A DNA stretch of 44,132 nucleotides. It comes from Aquificaceae bacterium (lineage in GTDB: Bacteria > Aquificota > Aquificia > Aquificales > Aquificaceae). Location: positions 1 to 44,132 of the forward strand of contig JANWWH010000006.1 in the NCBI GenBank assembly GCA_025056375.1. The letters are read 5' to 3'. A model generated the notes under the pieces. It had not been told where the DNA came from. It ran no database searches and saw only the letters and a list, made by a program, of their open reading frames with translations. Made by a program: the position numbers and the translations under genes. This document shows positions 8,961 to 16,286 of the stretch, piece after piece; the first letter of the stretch is position 1, and every line of letters begins with the position of its first letter.

Positions 8961-8966
8961 ATTATA
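8961..8966 (-). promoter_or_regulatory. Probable -10 element for tRNA-Ala
   Basis: TATAAT on the minus strand, overlapping the TAA stop of priA and 14 bases before the tRNA 5' end. A -35 candidate is weak, so transcription from the priA operon is also possible. Confidence 0.35.
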
Positions 8967-10974
8967 ATACTTCAAGTTCAAAGGGTCTATGTTTTCTTAT
9001 TTCCAGCAAGAGCTCTCTAAGGTTTTTTCTGTCTACCTTTATAAGAAGTTCAAAATAGTCACCCAAGTTCTTCTTTCGGACCTCTCCGGGCAGGCTTTTT
9101 ATAACTGGCAGGGTCTTTAGCTTAGCTTTTACCAACCTCTTAAAGGGTGGGAGCTCTTCCTCTTCTCTTTTCCTGAGTTCCTCCTGACAGAAACCTTGCC
9201 AGTCCTTGTCTTTCACGTATTTCAGAAGGGGGTTGTTCTCAAGGGCGGTTTGAACCGTGAGGTTTTTCCTGCTTATGCAAAGGGCTTTCCAAAGGTAGGA
9301 AAAGTATCTCTCGGCGGCATCGAACCAAGGCACTGACAAGATATTATCTGCGTGGAGGACGACAACACGGTCATAGCTTTTGTGGAGCCTTGGCACCGTA
9401 TCAAAGTGAAAATTCTCCCTTATGCCGAACCTTTTGTAAACTTCTTCTGTTGCCTTTTCTATGCCGAAACCTAACTCTTGCAGAGCTCTTCCACACTCAG
9501 GGCACTTCGCCTCACCTTTGTAACCGCAATTGGTGCAGAAGACCCTTTCTCTGTCCATGCTCAGCGTAAGAAAGCTACCGCATCTGGGGCACTCCGCCAT
9601 CCATCCACAGAAGGTGCAAAAGGCGTAGGCGTAGCCCGTCTTGTTTACAAGAAAGAGACATTCCTCCTCCTTATTTATAATTCCTTCCAACTCCTTGGAT
9701 ATGACTTCGTTTCCCTTTCTCCTAAAAAGTAATACCTCTGATGCAGGTGGATAATACTCTTTTTGCCAGTCTTCCTTTAGGCATAGGCTAAGTGGTGGGT
9801 TGGCTGTGATAACCGAGAAGTTAGCGCCATAGTATTGAGAAAGTCTGTAGAGAAAATACCTAAGGTCGACGCCACCGGGAATCTTTTGGGGTTCGTCTCC
9901 AAAGGATAGGACCAGGTCAAGGCTTTTAAAAGGCGCCAGCAGAGCCACTCTGCTCCCGAGCACCACCACACCCTTAGCTGATTCCAAAGAAAACCAGTTT
10001 TGGATAAAGTCTCTTGGCTTCTCTCTGGAGCTAAGCCTCAGCAGCCTGTCGCCCAGCAAGGGATAAAGTCTTTCATGCAAGACTTCTATAAGTTGAAGAC
10101 TATCGCAGAAAAGAAAGGCGGATTTTCCCTCCCTTACAAGTGCGTCAAGTTCCAGACTTATCCTCAAAAAGACTTCCTCCCAGCTACCAAAGATGATGGA
10201 GTTTTTCCCAAGGGGCTTAAGGTAGCTTCTCCTCTCTTGCAAGAGGTTCTGCGGTGCCCTTACACCCCTTATACCTCCCTCCCTTTCCTCTATTACCCCC
10301 CTCCTGAGCAGAACCTTTATGTCCCCTTTCCTAAAACCCGCCTCCTCCAGCTCTTCCTGGCTTACAACTCTCCTCTCTTGGAGGTAATACAGTAGCTTTA
10401 GCTTTTCTTCTATGTCCTTAAAGCCCCTTAGCCTAAGTATGGCTTCTTCCAAGGGAATAGCAAGGCTGTAAAGTGTGAGCTTGAGCTCTGGCATCTTCCA
10501 GCCTCTTGCCCTCCGTAGAAAGCCGAGCTCTAAGAGTTTCTCTACCGCATCCTTTCCAAACCTTTTTTTAAGGTTTTCTTCTTTGACTTCTCTCCTCTTT
10601 TTCACATACTGGAGTATCTCCTTGCTTATCCTGTCCACGAATTTCCACTCCTTGTTCCCTAAGGTTATGTATTCCTCCTCCCGCCAGTTAAAGAGGGAAG
10701 GCACGAGGTCAAAGAGAAGATGCCAGGGCAAAACTGCGTAATGGTGTGCGGTCTCTAAGATTGCTCTTATGTGCTTATCCGTCGTCAGGGGCTTCTCGTC
10801 AGGAAATTCAAGGCTTACATCCTCACCCTCCTCCGCAAAGCCTACTACGATGGCCGTCCTTCCGCCCTCTTCTCCTCTTAAAAGAACTCTGTAGCCTAAG
10901 GGAGTGCCCTTATAGGGAAACTTAACCCTCACTCCCTTGGTCCTTCCGTTTGGAAGTGCCAGCTTAAGGTTCAT
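8962..10974 (-). CDS. priA: PriA-like primosomal protein N' with degenerate helicase motifs
   Basis: PriA binds stalled forks and D-loops and reloads the replicative helicase. This 670-residue homologue keeps the N-terminal DNA-binding part, the eight-cysteine zinc module (C453, C456, C462, C465, C480, C483, C491, C494; FCTFCGWMAECPRCG) and the C-terminal region (LPPFKRLVKAKLK). The ATPase looks dead. Where family members have GVTGSGKTEVY, this one reads NSIIFGSWEEVF (about 259-269). DEEH is replaced by LSFGDEPQK (about 356-364). The GTQMLAKG and QVAGRAGR helicase motifs are missing, with a shortened segment instead (about 520-570). Alignment anchors (VVVLGSRVALLAPFKSL, LHERLYPLLG) make the homology clear. 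It overlaps queD by four bases and probably shares its transcript. Actinobacterial PriA is a known precedent for loss of helicase motifs. Confidence 0.88.
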   Translation of the reverse strand: MNLKLALPNGRTKGVRVKFPYKGTPLGYRVLLRGEEGGRTAIVVGFAEEGEDVSLEFPDEKPLTTDKHIRAILETAHHYAVLPWHLLFDLVPSLFNWREEEYITLGNKEWKFVDRISKEILQYVKKRREVKEENLKKRFGKDAVEKLLELGFLRRARGWKMPELKLTLYSLAIPLEEAILRLRGFKDIEEKLKLLYYLQERRVVSQEELEEAGFRKGDIKVLLRRGVIEEREGGIRGVRAPQNLLQERRSYLKPLGKNSIIFGSWEEVFLRISLELDALVREGKSAFLFCDSLQLIEVLHERLYPLLGDRLLRLSSREKPRDFIQNWFSLESAKGVVVLGSRVALLAPFKSLDLVLSFGDEPQKIPGGVDLRYFLYRLSQYYGANFSVITANPPLSLCLKEDWQKEYYPPASEVLLFRRKGNEVISKELEGIINKEEECLFLVNKTGYAYAFCTFCGWMAECPRCGSFLTLSMDRERVFCTNCGYKGEAKCPECGRALQELGFGIEKATEEVYKRFGIRENFHFDTVPRLHKSYDRVVVLHADNILSVPWFDAAERYFSYLWKALCISRKNLTVQTALENNPLLKYVKDKDWQGFCQEELRKREEEELPPFKRLVKAKLKTLPVIKSLPGEVRKKNLGDYFELLIKVDRKNLRELLLEIRKHRPFELEVL

Positions 10975-11471
10975 CCACCCCCATACTCCGCCTTTGAGGT
11001 GGCGGTTTCCCAGAGAACCACCCTTACCACCTTCACATCTCCAAGGAGACCCACCTCCGAGAGCTTCTTCGCCAGATACTCGTAGAAAAACTTGCTGAGA
11101 GCTTCAGCGGTCGGGCAGAAGTCCACCGGAAATATCTTGAGAGCTCCGTATTTTTCCGCTACTTCTTTCAACTCTTCAAACATAGGGTCGCTTCTGTCTA
11201 TGATGAAGCTGTGGTCCATCTCCTCTATGAGGTCCTTCAGGGCGTTCTTTACGTGGTAAAAGTCCATCACCATATCCTGGTCAGAGAGTATATCGGAGCC
11301 AAGGGTTACCTCAAGAAGGTAGCTATGTCCGTGAAGGTTTATACACTTGTTTACGGGCACTTCCTTACCTCTGGTCAGCTCCGAACCCCTTCCACAGGTG
11401 AGGTTCTGTTTCCAAACCCTGTGTCCTGCCTCAAACCTGAAGGTTTTCGTTATCTGCCATCTCATTACCAA
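10971..11471 (-). CDS. queD: 6-carboxy-5,6,7,8-tetrahydropterin synthase (QueD / PTPS family)
   Basis: Converts 7,8-dihydroneopterin triphosphate to 6-carboxytetrahydropterin, the first queuosine-specific step after GTP cyclohydrolase I; cytosolic. At 166 residues it is slightly longer than many QueD proteins because of an insert (residues about 22-40). Zinc histidines are H17 (FEAGHRV) and H47/H49 in the C-x3-HGH motif, with catalytic C43 (KCINLHGHSY). Also present are the DFYHVKN substrate loop, the catalytic histidine in EEMDHSFI and the pterin-binding glutamate in VVLWETATSKAEYG. The start overlaps the dsrH-like stop by seven bases. Its place directly after the TusA-DsrE/F/H genes fits a shared theme of tRNA modification. 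Confidence 0.9.
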   Translation of the reverse strand: MVMRWQITKTFRFEAGHRVWKQNLTCGRGSELTRGKEVPVNKCINLHGHSYLLEVTLGSDILSDQDMVMDFYHVKNALKDLIEEMDHSFIIDRSDPMFEELKEVAEKYGALKIFPVDFCPTAEALSKFFYEYLAKKLSEVGLLGDVKVVRVVLWETATSKAEYGGG

Positions 11472-11704
11472 ACCACCACCCTATCACATTTTACTATGAG
11501 CTCCGCTATCTCCTCGTAGCTCTTGGTAAGGTTTTCCGGAAGCTTTATACCCCTTGCCTGAGCATCCTCCCTACAGGCATACCAACCCTTCCTCGTAGGA
11601 AAGCGGAGCACGCCATCTTGTATGAGAATTACCACATCGCCCTCTTCCAAAAGGTCTGAGCTAAAATCTCCCAGCTTTCTAACAAGCCAAAGGGTTTTTA
11701 CCAT
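11465..11704 (-). CDS. DsrH/TusB-family sulfur-relay protein
   Basis: A small 79-residue protein with the DsrH/TusB pattern LWLVRK, EGDVVILIQDGVL and a C-terminal CDRVVVW. The family forms a hetero-hexamer with DsrE/TusD and DsrF/TusC partners and passes persulfide sulfur. The N-terminal cysteine that DsrH of sulfur oxidisers uses is not visible at the equivalent place (LGDFSSDLLEEGD). It is thus more TusB-like, and sulfur probably travels on the partner DsrE cysteine. Overlaps the dsrF-like gene by seven bases and queD by seven. Confidence 0.82.
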   Translation of the reverse strand: MVKTLWLVRKLGDFSSDLLEEGDVVILIQDGVLRFPTRKGWYACREDAQARGIKLPENLTKSYEEIAELIVKCDRVVVW

Positions 11705-12039
11705 ACCAACACCGCCTCTGCGTCTTTTACCATGTCTCTTATCTCGTCGATGCTCCTAACGCCCACTTCACAGGTAAGCTCCTCTCCCCTTATACCCCTC
11801 TCCTCAAGAGAGGCGTCCTCCGCGTAGATTTTTACCTTTACATAGCTTATATTTTCTACTAATCTATCAAAACCTTCTATACCCAGCTCCTCCGGATGCC
11901 ACCTGCTGAGGGCATAAACGCCATCCTTTACGAGGATGAGGTTTACCTCACAGCTTATGCCCAGAGCCATGGCTACCCGCAGGGCTTCGTGACATTTCCA
12001 AGAAAAGGGGTCACCCTTTATTATCACCGCCACCTTCAT
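11698..12039 (-). CDS. DsrF/TusC-family sulfur-relay protein
   Basis: A 113-residue DsrE-fold protein with VAVIIKGDPFSWKCHEALRV at the start, LILVKDGVYALSRW in the middle (DGV is typical of DsrF/TusC) and EDASLEERGI, which lines up with the CAASLRERGL region of TusC. It ends DAEAVLVW. Likely the second subunit of a TusBCD/DsrEFH-like complex with its two neighbours. One base separates it from the dsrE-like gene, and it overlaps the dsrH-like gene by seven, so equal synthesis of the three subunits is likely. Confidence 0.8.
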   Translation of the reverse strand: MKVAVIIKGDPFSWKCHEALRVAMALGISCEVNLILVKDGVYALSRWHPEELGIEGFDRLVENISYVKVKIYAEDASLEERGIRGEELTCEVGVRSIDEIRDMVKDAEAVLVW

Positions 12040-12040
12040 C

Positions 12041-12343
12041 TTAGTTAAAGCTCAAAACCCTGTCGTAGTCCTGTATGAACCTTGACAGGTTGTAGGTGGA
12101 ACTGCTCTCAAAACAGTCCAAGGTCTTTTCTATGCCCCTCTGTTGTGCGGAGTGTGCACAGTAAAGAAGCCTAACACCGAGCTCCTTTAACCTCTGCACC
12201 TCTGGTTTTATGGTGTAGTAGGCACCATTACCGCTAAAAAACAAAGTAACTTCACCTCTTTTTGAGAGCTCTCTGACGAGGTTCACGAGGGTATTGTAGT
12301 CCTTGGAAAAGGGATTGCTGGTTACTATAAAAAGAAACTTCAT
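12041..12343 (-). CDS. DsrE/TusD-family sulfurtransferase subunit
   Basis: A 100-residue DsrE-fold protein. The N-terminus FLFIVTSNPFSKDYNTLVNL matches the family beta1/alpha1. The cysteine in LLYCAHSAQQRGI sits where DsrE/TusD have their persulfide-carrying cysteine (VCVAAALRRG in TusD). It therefore is the likely catalytic subunit, accepting sulfur from TusA, whose gene directly precedes and overlaps by four bases. Whether it serves tRNA thiolation or oxidative sulfur metabolism cannot be decided here; neither TusE/MnmA nor Hdr genes are in the window. Confidence 0.82.
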   Translation of the reverse strand: MKFLFIVTSNPFSKDYNTLVNLVRELSKRGEVTLFFSGNGAYYTIKPEVQRLKELGVRLLYCAHSAQQRGIEKTLDCFESSSTYNLSRFIQDYDRVLSFN

Positions 12344-12582
12344 CGCACCTTTTTTATGAGTATCTCCCAGGTGTTATTGGAAAGCTGGTTTACGCCCAGC
12401 ACTTCTTGTCCTTCCTCTCTCATGCTCTTAGGAACGCTCTCCGCAGAGGGCTTGTAGTCTACCAGCACCCTAAGCACCTGACCCAACTCCATTTGTTCAA
12501 GGGCGAGCTTGCTCTTTACAAAGGTAAAGGGGCAGATATCGCCTCTTATGTCCAGCTCTCTGTCGTGCTTGACCGCTTCCAT
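12340..12582 (-). CDS. tusA: TusA-family sulfur carrier
   Basis: An 80-residue TusA/SirA/YedF fold. The signature LDIRGDICPFTFVKSKLALE contains the sulfur-carrying cysteine C17 followed by proline; GQVLRVLVDYKPSAESVP is the second conserved block. TusA receives persulfide from a cysteine desulfurase and passes it to DsrE-type proteins. It leads a tight run tusA-dsrE-dsrF-dsrH-queD-priA. A promoter in the 3' end of pilB places the ATG only 10 bases after the -10 box, without a ribosome-binding site, so the mRNA may be nearly leaderless. Confidence 0.9.
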   Translation of the reverse strand: MEAVKHDRELDIRGDICPFTFVKSKLALEQMELGQVLRVLVDYKPSAESVPKSMREEGQEVLGVNQLSNNTWEILIKKVR

Positions 12583-12592
12583 AGAATATTTA

Positions 12593-12620
12593 ATTATAAA
12601 GCCTATACACTATTTTGCAA
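12593..12620 (-). promoter_or_regulatory. Promoter of tusA-dsrEFH-queD-priA
   Basis: Minus strand: TTGCAA (12615-12620), 16-base spacer, TATAAT (12593-12598). It lies across the pilB stop region, giving this run its own start inside a longer minus-strand gene series. Confidence 0.55.
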
Positions 12621-14307
12621 GAACCCTCTCCACCTCCGCTATAGAGGTTATGCCCTTCCTTACCTTTAAAATGCCTGCGTCGTAAAGGCTTCTCATACCC
12701 TTTTTGCGTGCGAGGTCTCTTATGTCCTCTGCAGTTGCGCCCTTTACTATGAGCTTTCTAAGTTCCTCGTCCACTTCCAGAATTTCATGAACCGCAGTCC
12801 TGCCCTTGTATCCTGAACCGTTGCAGTGGCTACAGCCCTCTGGGTTTGCCTTGTATATTAGTATGTTTTCCTCGGGGCTTTTTATGATGCCAAGCCTGTA
12901 GAGGGCTTCCCTTGGCGTATCGTCAATAAGCCTGCACTTCGGACAAAGCTTTCTGAGCAATCTCTGAGCCACTATGAGTATGACAGAAGAGCCTACCAAA
13001 AAGGGTTCTATACCCATATCCACAAGCCTGGTCACGGAGGAAGGTGCGTCGTTTGTGTGGAGAGTAGAGAAGACTAAGTGTCCTGTGAGAGCTGCCTTTA
13101 TGCCTATCTCCGCAGTCTCCGTATCCCTTATCTCACCTATGAGGATGATGTCTGGGTCCTGTCTGAGGAAGGCTCTCAGGACATTGGCGAAGGTTAAACC
13201 TATCCTTTCGTTTACCTGAACCTGATTAAGACCGGGTATGGAAACCTCTACTGGGTCCTCTGCGGTCATTATGTTCACATCCGGGCTGTTTCTCTCCATC
13301 AGAGAAGCGTAAAGGGTGGTGGTCTTACCAGAACCCGTAGGACCTGTCACCAGTATCATACCCCAGGGGGTCCATATGGCTCTTCTGAATTTTTCAAGGT
13401 CGTCGGGCTCAAAGCCAAGGTCGTCCAGCTTCACATTCAGATACTTCTCCGCTTCCTGTATCCTCATGACAGTCTTCTCCCCGTAAACTGTGGGCACAGT
13501 AGAAACGCGTAGGTCTATCTTTTTACCCTTTATCCTTGTTCTTATCCTTCCGTCCTGAGGTTTTCTCTTCTCCGCTATGTCAAGGTTAGACATTATCTTG
13601 AACCTTGCAGCCAGAGAGTCCTTTATCCTTGCAGGAAACTCGTGATAGACCTTGAGAACACCATCCACTCTGTAGCGAACTACGAGCTTTTTTTCCTGAG
13701 GCTCTATGTGTATGTCCGAGGCACCCAGGTTAACCGCCTCCGCTATGAGGAAGTTCGCCAACCTTACTATTGGACCCTCCCCCGCCTCAACTGCCAAAAC
13801 CTCAGGAGATATCTCCGTCTCCACCGTCTCTATCTCCACCTCTCCAACGTCAAAGCCCTCCACTATCCTTTCCACGGTGGGATAGAGCTTGTTCAGGAAA
13901 TCTTCTATAGACTTCCTTGTGGAAACATAGGAGATTATGGTGTTTATCTTTGTTTTAAACCTCAGTTCGTTTATGGCGTTCTGGTTAAATGGGTTTATGG
14001 TAAGCACGTAGAGTTTTCCCTCTTCGTATTTTATGGGTGCTATGGTATTTTGTCTTAAGAAGCTTTCTGGCAGTTTTGCTTTTATGTCCTCAGGCAAGCT
14101 CGGCTCAACTGTGTCCCCCTTCCAGAGCCTTTGGGGCATGTATTTCTGGTAGAAGTCTATGAGCTTCAGGTCGTCTATGAAGCCCAGCCTTAGTAGGGTG
14201 CTGATGACATCCTCTTCTTTCCCCTTCTCTTTCTGTGCCTGAAGGGCCTTATCTCTGCTTATGTATCCTAGCTTTACGAGCAGTTCTAAAAGCTTTACTT
14301 CATCCAT
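12610..14307 (-). CDS. pilB: PilB/GspE-family assembly ATPase
   Basis: Hexameric cytosolic ATPase that powers extension of type IV pili (or a type II secretion pseudopilus). At 565 residues it matches PilB. N-terminal MshEN/T2SSE_N domain (residues about 1-150, LLELLVKLGYISRDKALQ). The core ATPase has GASDIHIEPQ, Walker A GPTGSGKTTT (about residue 325), Asp box NIMTAEDPVE, Walker B DIILIGEIRDTETA and His box LVFSTLHTNDAP. A four-cysteine zinc site is made of CPKC and CSHC (about 465-500). No pilin, PilC or secretin genes are nearby, so pilus versus T2SS use is undecided; PilB is favoured by the N-terminal domain. It overlaps panB by eight bases. Confidence 0.9.
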   Translation of the reverse strand: MDEVKLLELLVKLGYISRDKALQAQKEKGKEEDVISTLLRLGFIDDLKLIDFYQKYMPQRLWKGDTVEPSLPEDIKAKLPESFLRQNTIAPIKYEEGKLYVLTINPFNQNAINELRFKTKINTIISYVSTRKSIEDFLNKLYPTVERIVEGFDVGEVEIETVETEISPEVLAVEAGEGPIVRLANFLIAEAVNLGASDIHIEPQEKKLVVRYRVDGVLKVYHEFPARIKDSLAARFKIMSNLDIAEKRKPQDGRIRTRIKGKKIDLRVSTVPTVYGEKTVMRIQEAEKYLNVKLDDLGFEPDDLEKFRRAIWTPWGMILVTGPTGSGKTTTLYASLMERNSPDVNIMTAEDPVEVSIPGLNQVQVNERIGLTFANVLRAFLRQDPDIILIGEIRDTETAEIGIKAALTGHLVFSTLHTNDAPSSVTRLVDMGIEPFLVGSSVILIVAQRLLRKLCPKCRLIDDTPREALYRLGIIKSPEENILIYKANPEGCSHCNGSGYKGRTAVHEILEVDEELRKLIVKGATAEDIRDLARKKGMRSLYDAGILKVRKGITSIAEVERVLAK

Positions 14308-15100
14308 AGCTTTCTTCTTCCGAAGGAAAGAGACCCTGTTCCACCTCTTCCCTAAACTTTTTCAAGGCGTTCCTGAAAAGCTCCGCACCCTTGAGGTATC
14401 TTCTAACAAACTTAGGTTTTATGTCCTCCACAAGACCCACCAGGTCATAAAAGACCAGCACTTGACCATCGCAGTGCGGACCCGCCCCTATACCTACGGT
14501 TATGGCTTTTGAGGTCTCAGTTATCTCCTTTGCCAAAGCTCGGGGCATACTTTCTAACACTACCATAAAGGCACCTGCCTCTTCAAGAGCTTTGAAGTCT
14601 CTTTTAACCTTCTCACCTTCCTCTTCCAACCTACCCACCACCCTGTATCCACCGAGAGCGTGCACGCTCTGGGGCGTAAAACCCACATGACCCACCACAG
14701 GAATACCTATGTTCACAAGGCGGTGAACGAGCTCCGCCACTTCCTCACCACCTTCAAGCTTTACTGCGTTCGCCCCCGTTTCTTTTATTACCCTTCCACA
14801 ATTTCTAAGGGCTTCCTCAAGGCTAACCTGATAGCTCATAAAGGGCATGTCCACTATGAGGAAAGTGTCACCCGCACCCCTTTTGACCACCTTTGTATGA
14901 TATATCATATCCTCAAGGGTCACATGTAGAGTGGTATCAAGCCCCTGAAACACCATGCCGAGAGAGTCGCCTACAAGTATGCAATCAATGCCCGCCTGTT
15001 GACAGAGTTTCGCGGATAGGTAGTCGTAGGTGGAGACCATGGTAATTTTTTTTCCTTCCTGCTTTTTCCTGAAAAGGCTTCTTAAGGTTATGCCTTCCAT
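14300..15100 (-). CDS. panB: Ketopantoate hydroxymethyltransferase
   Basis: Transfers a hydroxymethyl group from 5,10-methylene-THF to 2-ketoisovalerate, the first step of pantothenate/CoA synthesis. At 266 residues it has the normal length. Family motifs: KKITMVSTYDYLSAKL, DCILVGDSLGMVFQG (metal-binding aspartate), TLEDMIYHTKVVKRG, VKLEGGEE, VGHVGFTPQS and ITVGIGAGPHCDGQVLV. Decameric cytosolic enzyme in other bacteria. A short gap separates it from the upstream small gene and it overlaps pilB downstream, so it is part of the long minus-strand run. No other pan gene is in the window. Confidence 0.95.
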   Translation of the reverse strand: MEGITLRSLFRKKQEGKKITMVSTYDYLSAKLCQQAGIDCILVGDSLGMVFQGLDTTLHVTLEDMIYHTKVVKRGAGDTFLIVDMPFMSYQVSLEEALRNCGRVIKETGANAVKLEGGEEVAELVHRLVNIGIPVVGHVGFTPQSVHALGGYRVVGRLEEEGEKVKRDFKALEEAGAFMVVLESMPRALAKEITETSKAITVGIGAGPHCDGQVLVFYDLVGLVEDIKPKFVRRYLKGAELFRNALKKFREEVEQGLFPSEEESYG

Positions 15101-15105
15101 GTTTG

Positions 15106-15420
15106 TTAACTTTCCTTCTTTTCTACAGAAGCCGCTTCCACCTCCTTGAGAAGCTGGAGGAGCTTTTCCACGCTCTCTTTCATGGCTTCTATATCTGACA
15201 GGTCTCTCACCTCCTTCAGTAGTTTCAAAAGCACCTCTAAGAATTCTTCCCTTCGGGGACCGTCGCCTACCCTTATCTGGTATGTGGAGGCGGTGATAGG
15301 GTTTATTATAGAGTTCACTATCCTCCTTGCGGTCAGCCTGTCCTCTACATTCAAAAGTTTTTCAAGTTCCTGATTAACCTTTCTTAGCAAGTTTAGACCT
15401 ATTTCGTATTCCTTGGTCAT
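15106..15420 (-). CDS. Small helical protein of unknown function
   Basis: I do not recognise this family. The ATG at 15420 is chosen because GGAGG lies seven bases upstream; an upstream in-frame start at 15462 overlaps the Nudix gene but lacks such a site. The 104 residues are mostly amphipathic helix (EIGLNLLRKVNQELEKLL at the start; MKESVEKLLQLLKEVEAASV at the end) with a short loop GDGPRRE, suggesting a coiled-coil or helical bundle. No signal peptide or membrane segment. It lies between the Nudix gene and panB in one transcript, which gives no clear hint of function. Confidence 0.7.
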   Translation of the reverse strand: MTKEYEIGLNLLRKVNQELEKLLNVEDRLTARRIVNSIINPITASTYQIRVGDGPRREEFLEVLLKLLKEVRDLSDIEAMKESVEKLLQLLKEVEAASVEKKES

Positions 15421-15458
15421 AGGCTTCCTCCAGCCATGGGTAATGTGGAAAAATTCTA

Positions 15459-15869
15459 TCACAACTTAATATAGTCTAACAGTATCCTACGGTGGTCAAA
15501 AACCAAAAGGTCAAGGGGCAGCTCTTCTAAAGGGTAGACCCTCGCCCTCTTTGCGTCGCTTCCTGCTTCTGGCTCACCCTCCGCATCGCAAACAAAAACC
15601 ACGGAGGCTACATGAAAACGAGGGTCCCTACCTGGCTCCGAGTAAACACCCAGAAGTTTTCTTATCCTTGCCTCAAGCCCCGTTTCCTCCTTAACCTCTC
15701 TCAAAACAGCCTCCTCCACCCTCTCTCCCACTTCTACAAAACCACCGGGAAGGGCCAGACCGTAAGGTGGGTAGAGCCTCTCTATTAGAACTATACCCCT
15801 GAAGCCTTCTCCGTCCCAAAGCCTCAAGACCGCATCTACGGCAAGCAGTGGGGTTTTTGGTTCTTTCAC
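15459..15869 (-). CDS. Nudix hydrolase
   Basis: A 136-residue pyrophosphohydrolase of the Nudix superfamily. The Nudix box runs from GGFVEVGERVEEAV through LREVKEETGLEA (about residues 42-67) with all catalytic glutamates. LLAVDAVLRL and ERLYPPYGLALPGG match ADP-ribose pyrophosphatase/8-oxo-dGTPase-like members, but the substrate cannot be named. Start codon is GTG. A TATAAT box ends seven bases upstream and there is no ribosome-binding site, so the transcript may begin at the GTG itself. It heads the minus-strand run that includes panB and pilB. Confidence 0.88.
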   Translation of the reverse strand: MKEPKTPLLAVDAVLRLWDGEGFRGIVLIERLYPPYGLALPGGFVEVGERVEEAVLREVKEETGLEARIRKLLGVYSEPGRDPRFHVASVVFVCDAEGEPEAGSDAKRARVYPLEELPLDLLVFDHRRILLDYIKL

Positions 15870-15876
15870 GAGGAAG

Positions 15877-15906
15877 ATTATAAACTGAGCTAGGTCATGT
15901 TGACAA
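15877..15906 (-). promoter_or_regulatory. Promoter of the Nudix-panB-pilB run
   Basis: Minus strand: TTGTCA (15901-15906), 18-base spacer, TATAAT (15877-15882). The start codon follows the -10 box by seven bases, predicting a leaderless mRNA. Confidence 0.6.
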
Positions 15907-15922
15907 AGGGAGGGGGTTTTTA

Positions 15923-15951
15923 TTAAAATTGCAATTCAATATTAATATAAT
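15923..15951 (+). promoter_or_regulatory. Candidate promoter of the DUF2325 gene
   Basis: TTAAAA (15923-15928), 17-base spacer, TATAAT (15946-15951). The -35 is weak (4 of 6). A strong AAGGAGGT (15963-15970) follows before the ATG. It is divergent from the Nudix promoter. Confidence 0.45.
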
Positions 15952-15975
15952 ACTCCCTCTCCAAGGAGGTGCCTT

Positions 15976-16269
15976 ATGAGACTTTTGGTGCTTGGAGGTC
16001 ACGACAGGATGAAGTCAAGGGTAAAGGAGCTTTCAAGACGTTACGGGATAAACATCAAGTTCATCAATCAAGAGACGCAGCAGAACATTGACAACGCCCT
16101 TGCCTGCGCGGACTGGATCATAGTCTTTACCAGTCTTGTGGGCCACAACATGGTAAAGCTGGCAAAGAACTACGCAAAGGAAAGGTGCATCTTCTGCCAC
16201 TCTCACGGAGTGTGTTCTTTGGAAAAAGAAATAAGGAAGATTCTGGAACACGACAAAAACCATCTATGA
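15976..16269 (+). CDS. DUF2325-family protein
   Basis: A 97-residue protein matching DUF2325: start MRLLVLGGHDRMKSRV, then NIDNALACADWIIVFTSLVGHNM and KERCIFCHSHGVCSLEKEI. The function of the family is not established. The VLGGH start and the CxxCHxHGVC cysteine/histidine cluster suggest a Rossmann-like fold with a metal or redox site (inference). The ATG follows AAGGAGGT by five bases. It is a single-gene unit, divergent from the Nudix gene and convergent with glnE, with 17 bases between its stop and the glnE stop and no visible terminator there. Confidence 0.82.
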   Translation: MRLLVLGGHDRMKSRVKELSRRYGINIKFINQETQQNIDNALACADWIIVFTSLVGHNMVKLAKNYAKERCIFCHSHGVCSLEKEIRKILEHDKNHL

Positions 16270-16286
16270 GTTGTTATCGTAAGCGG

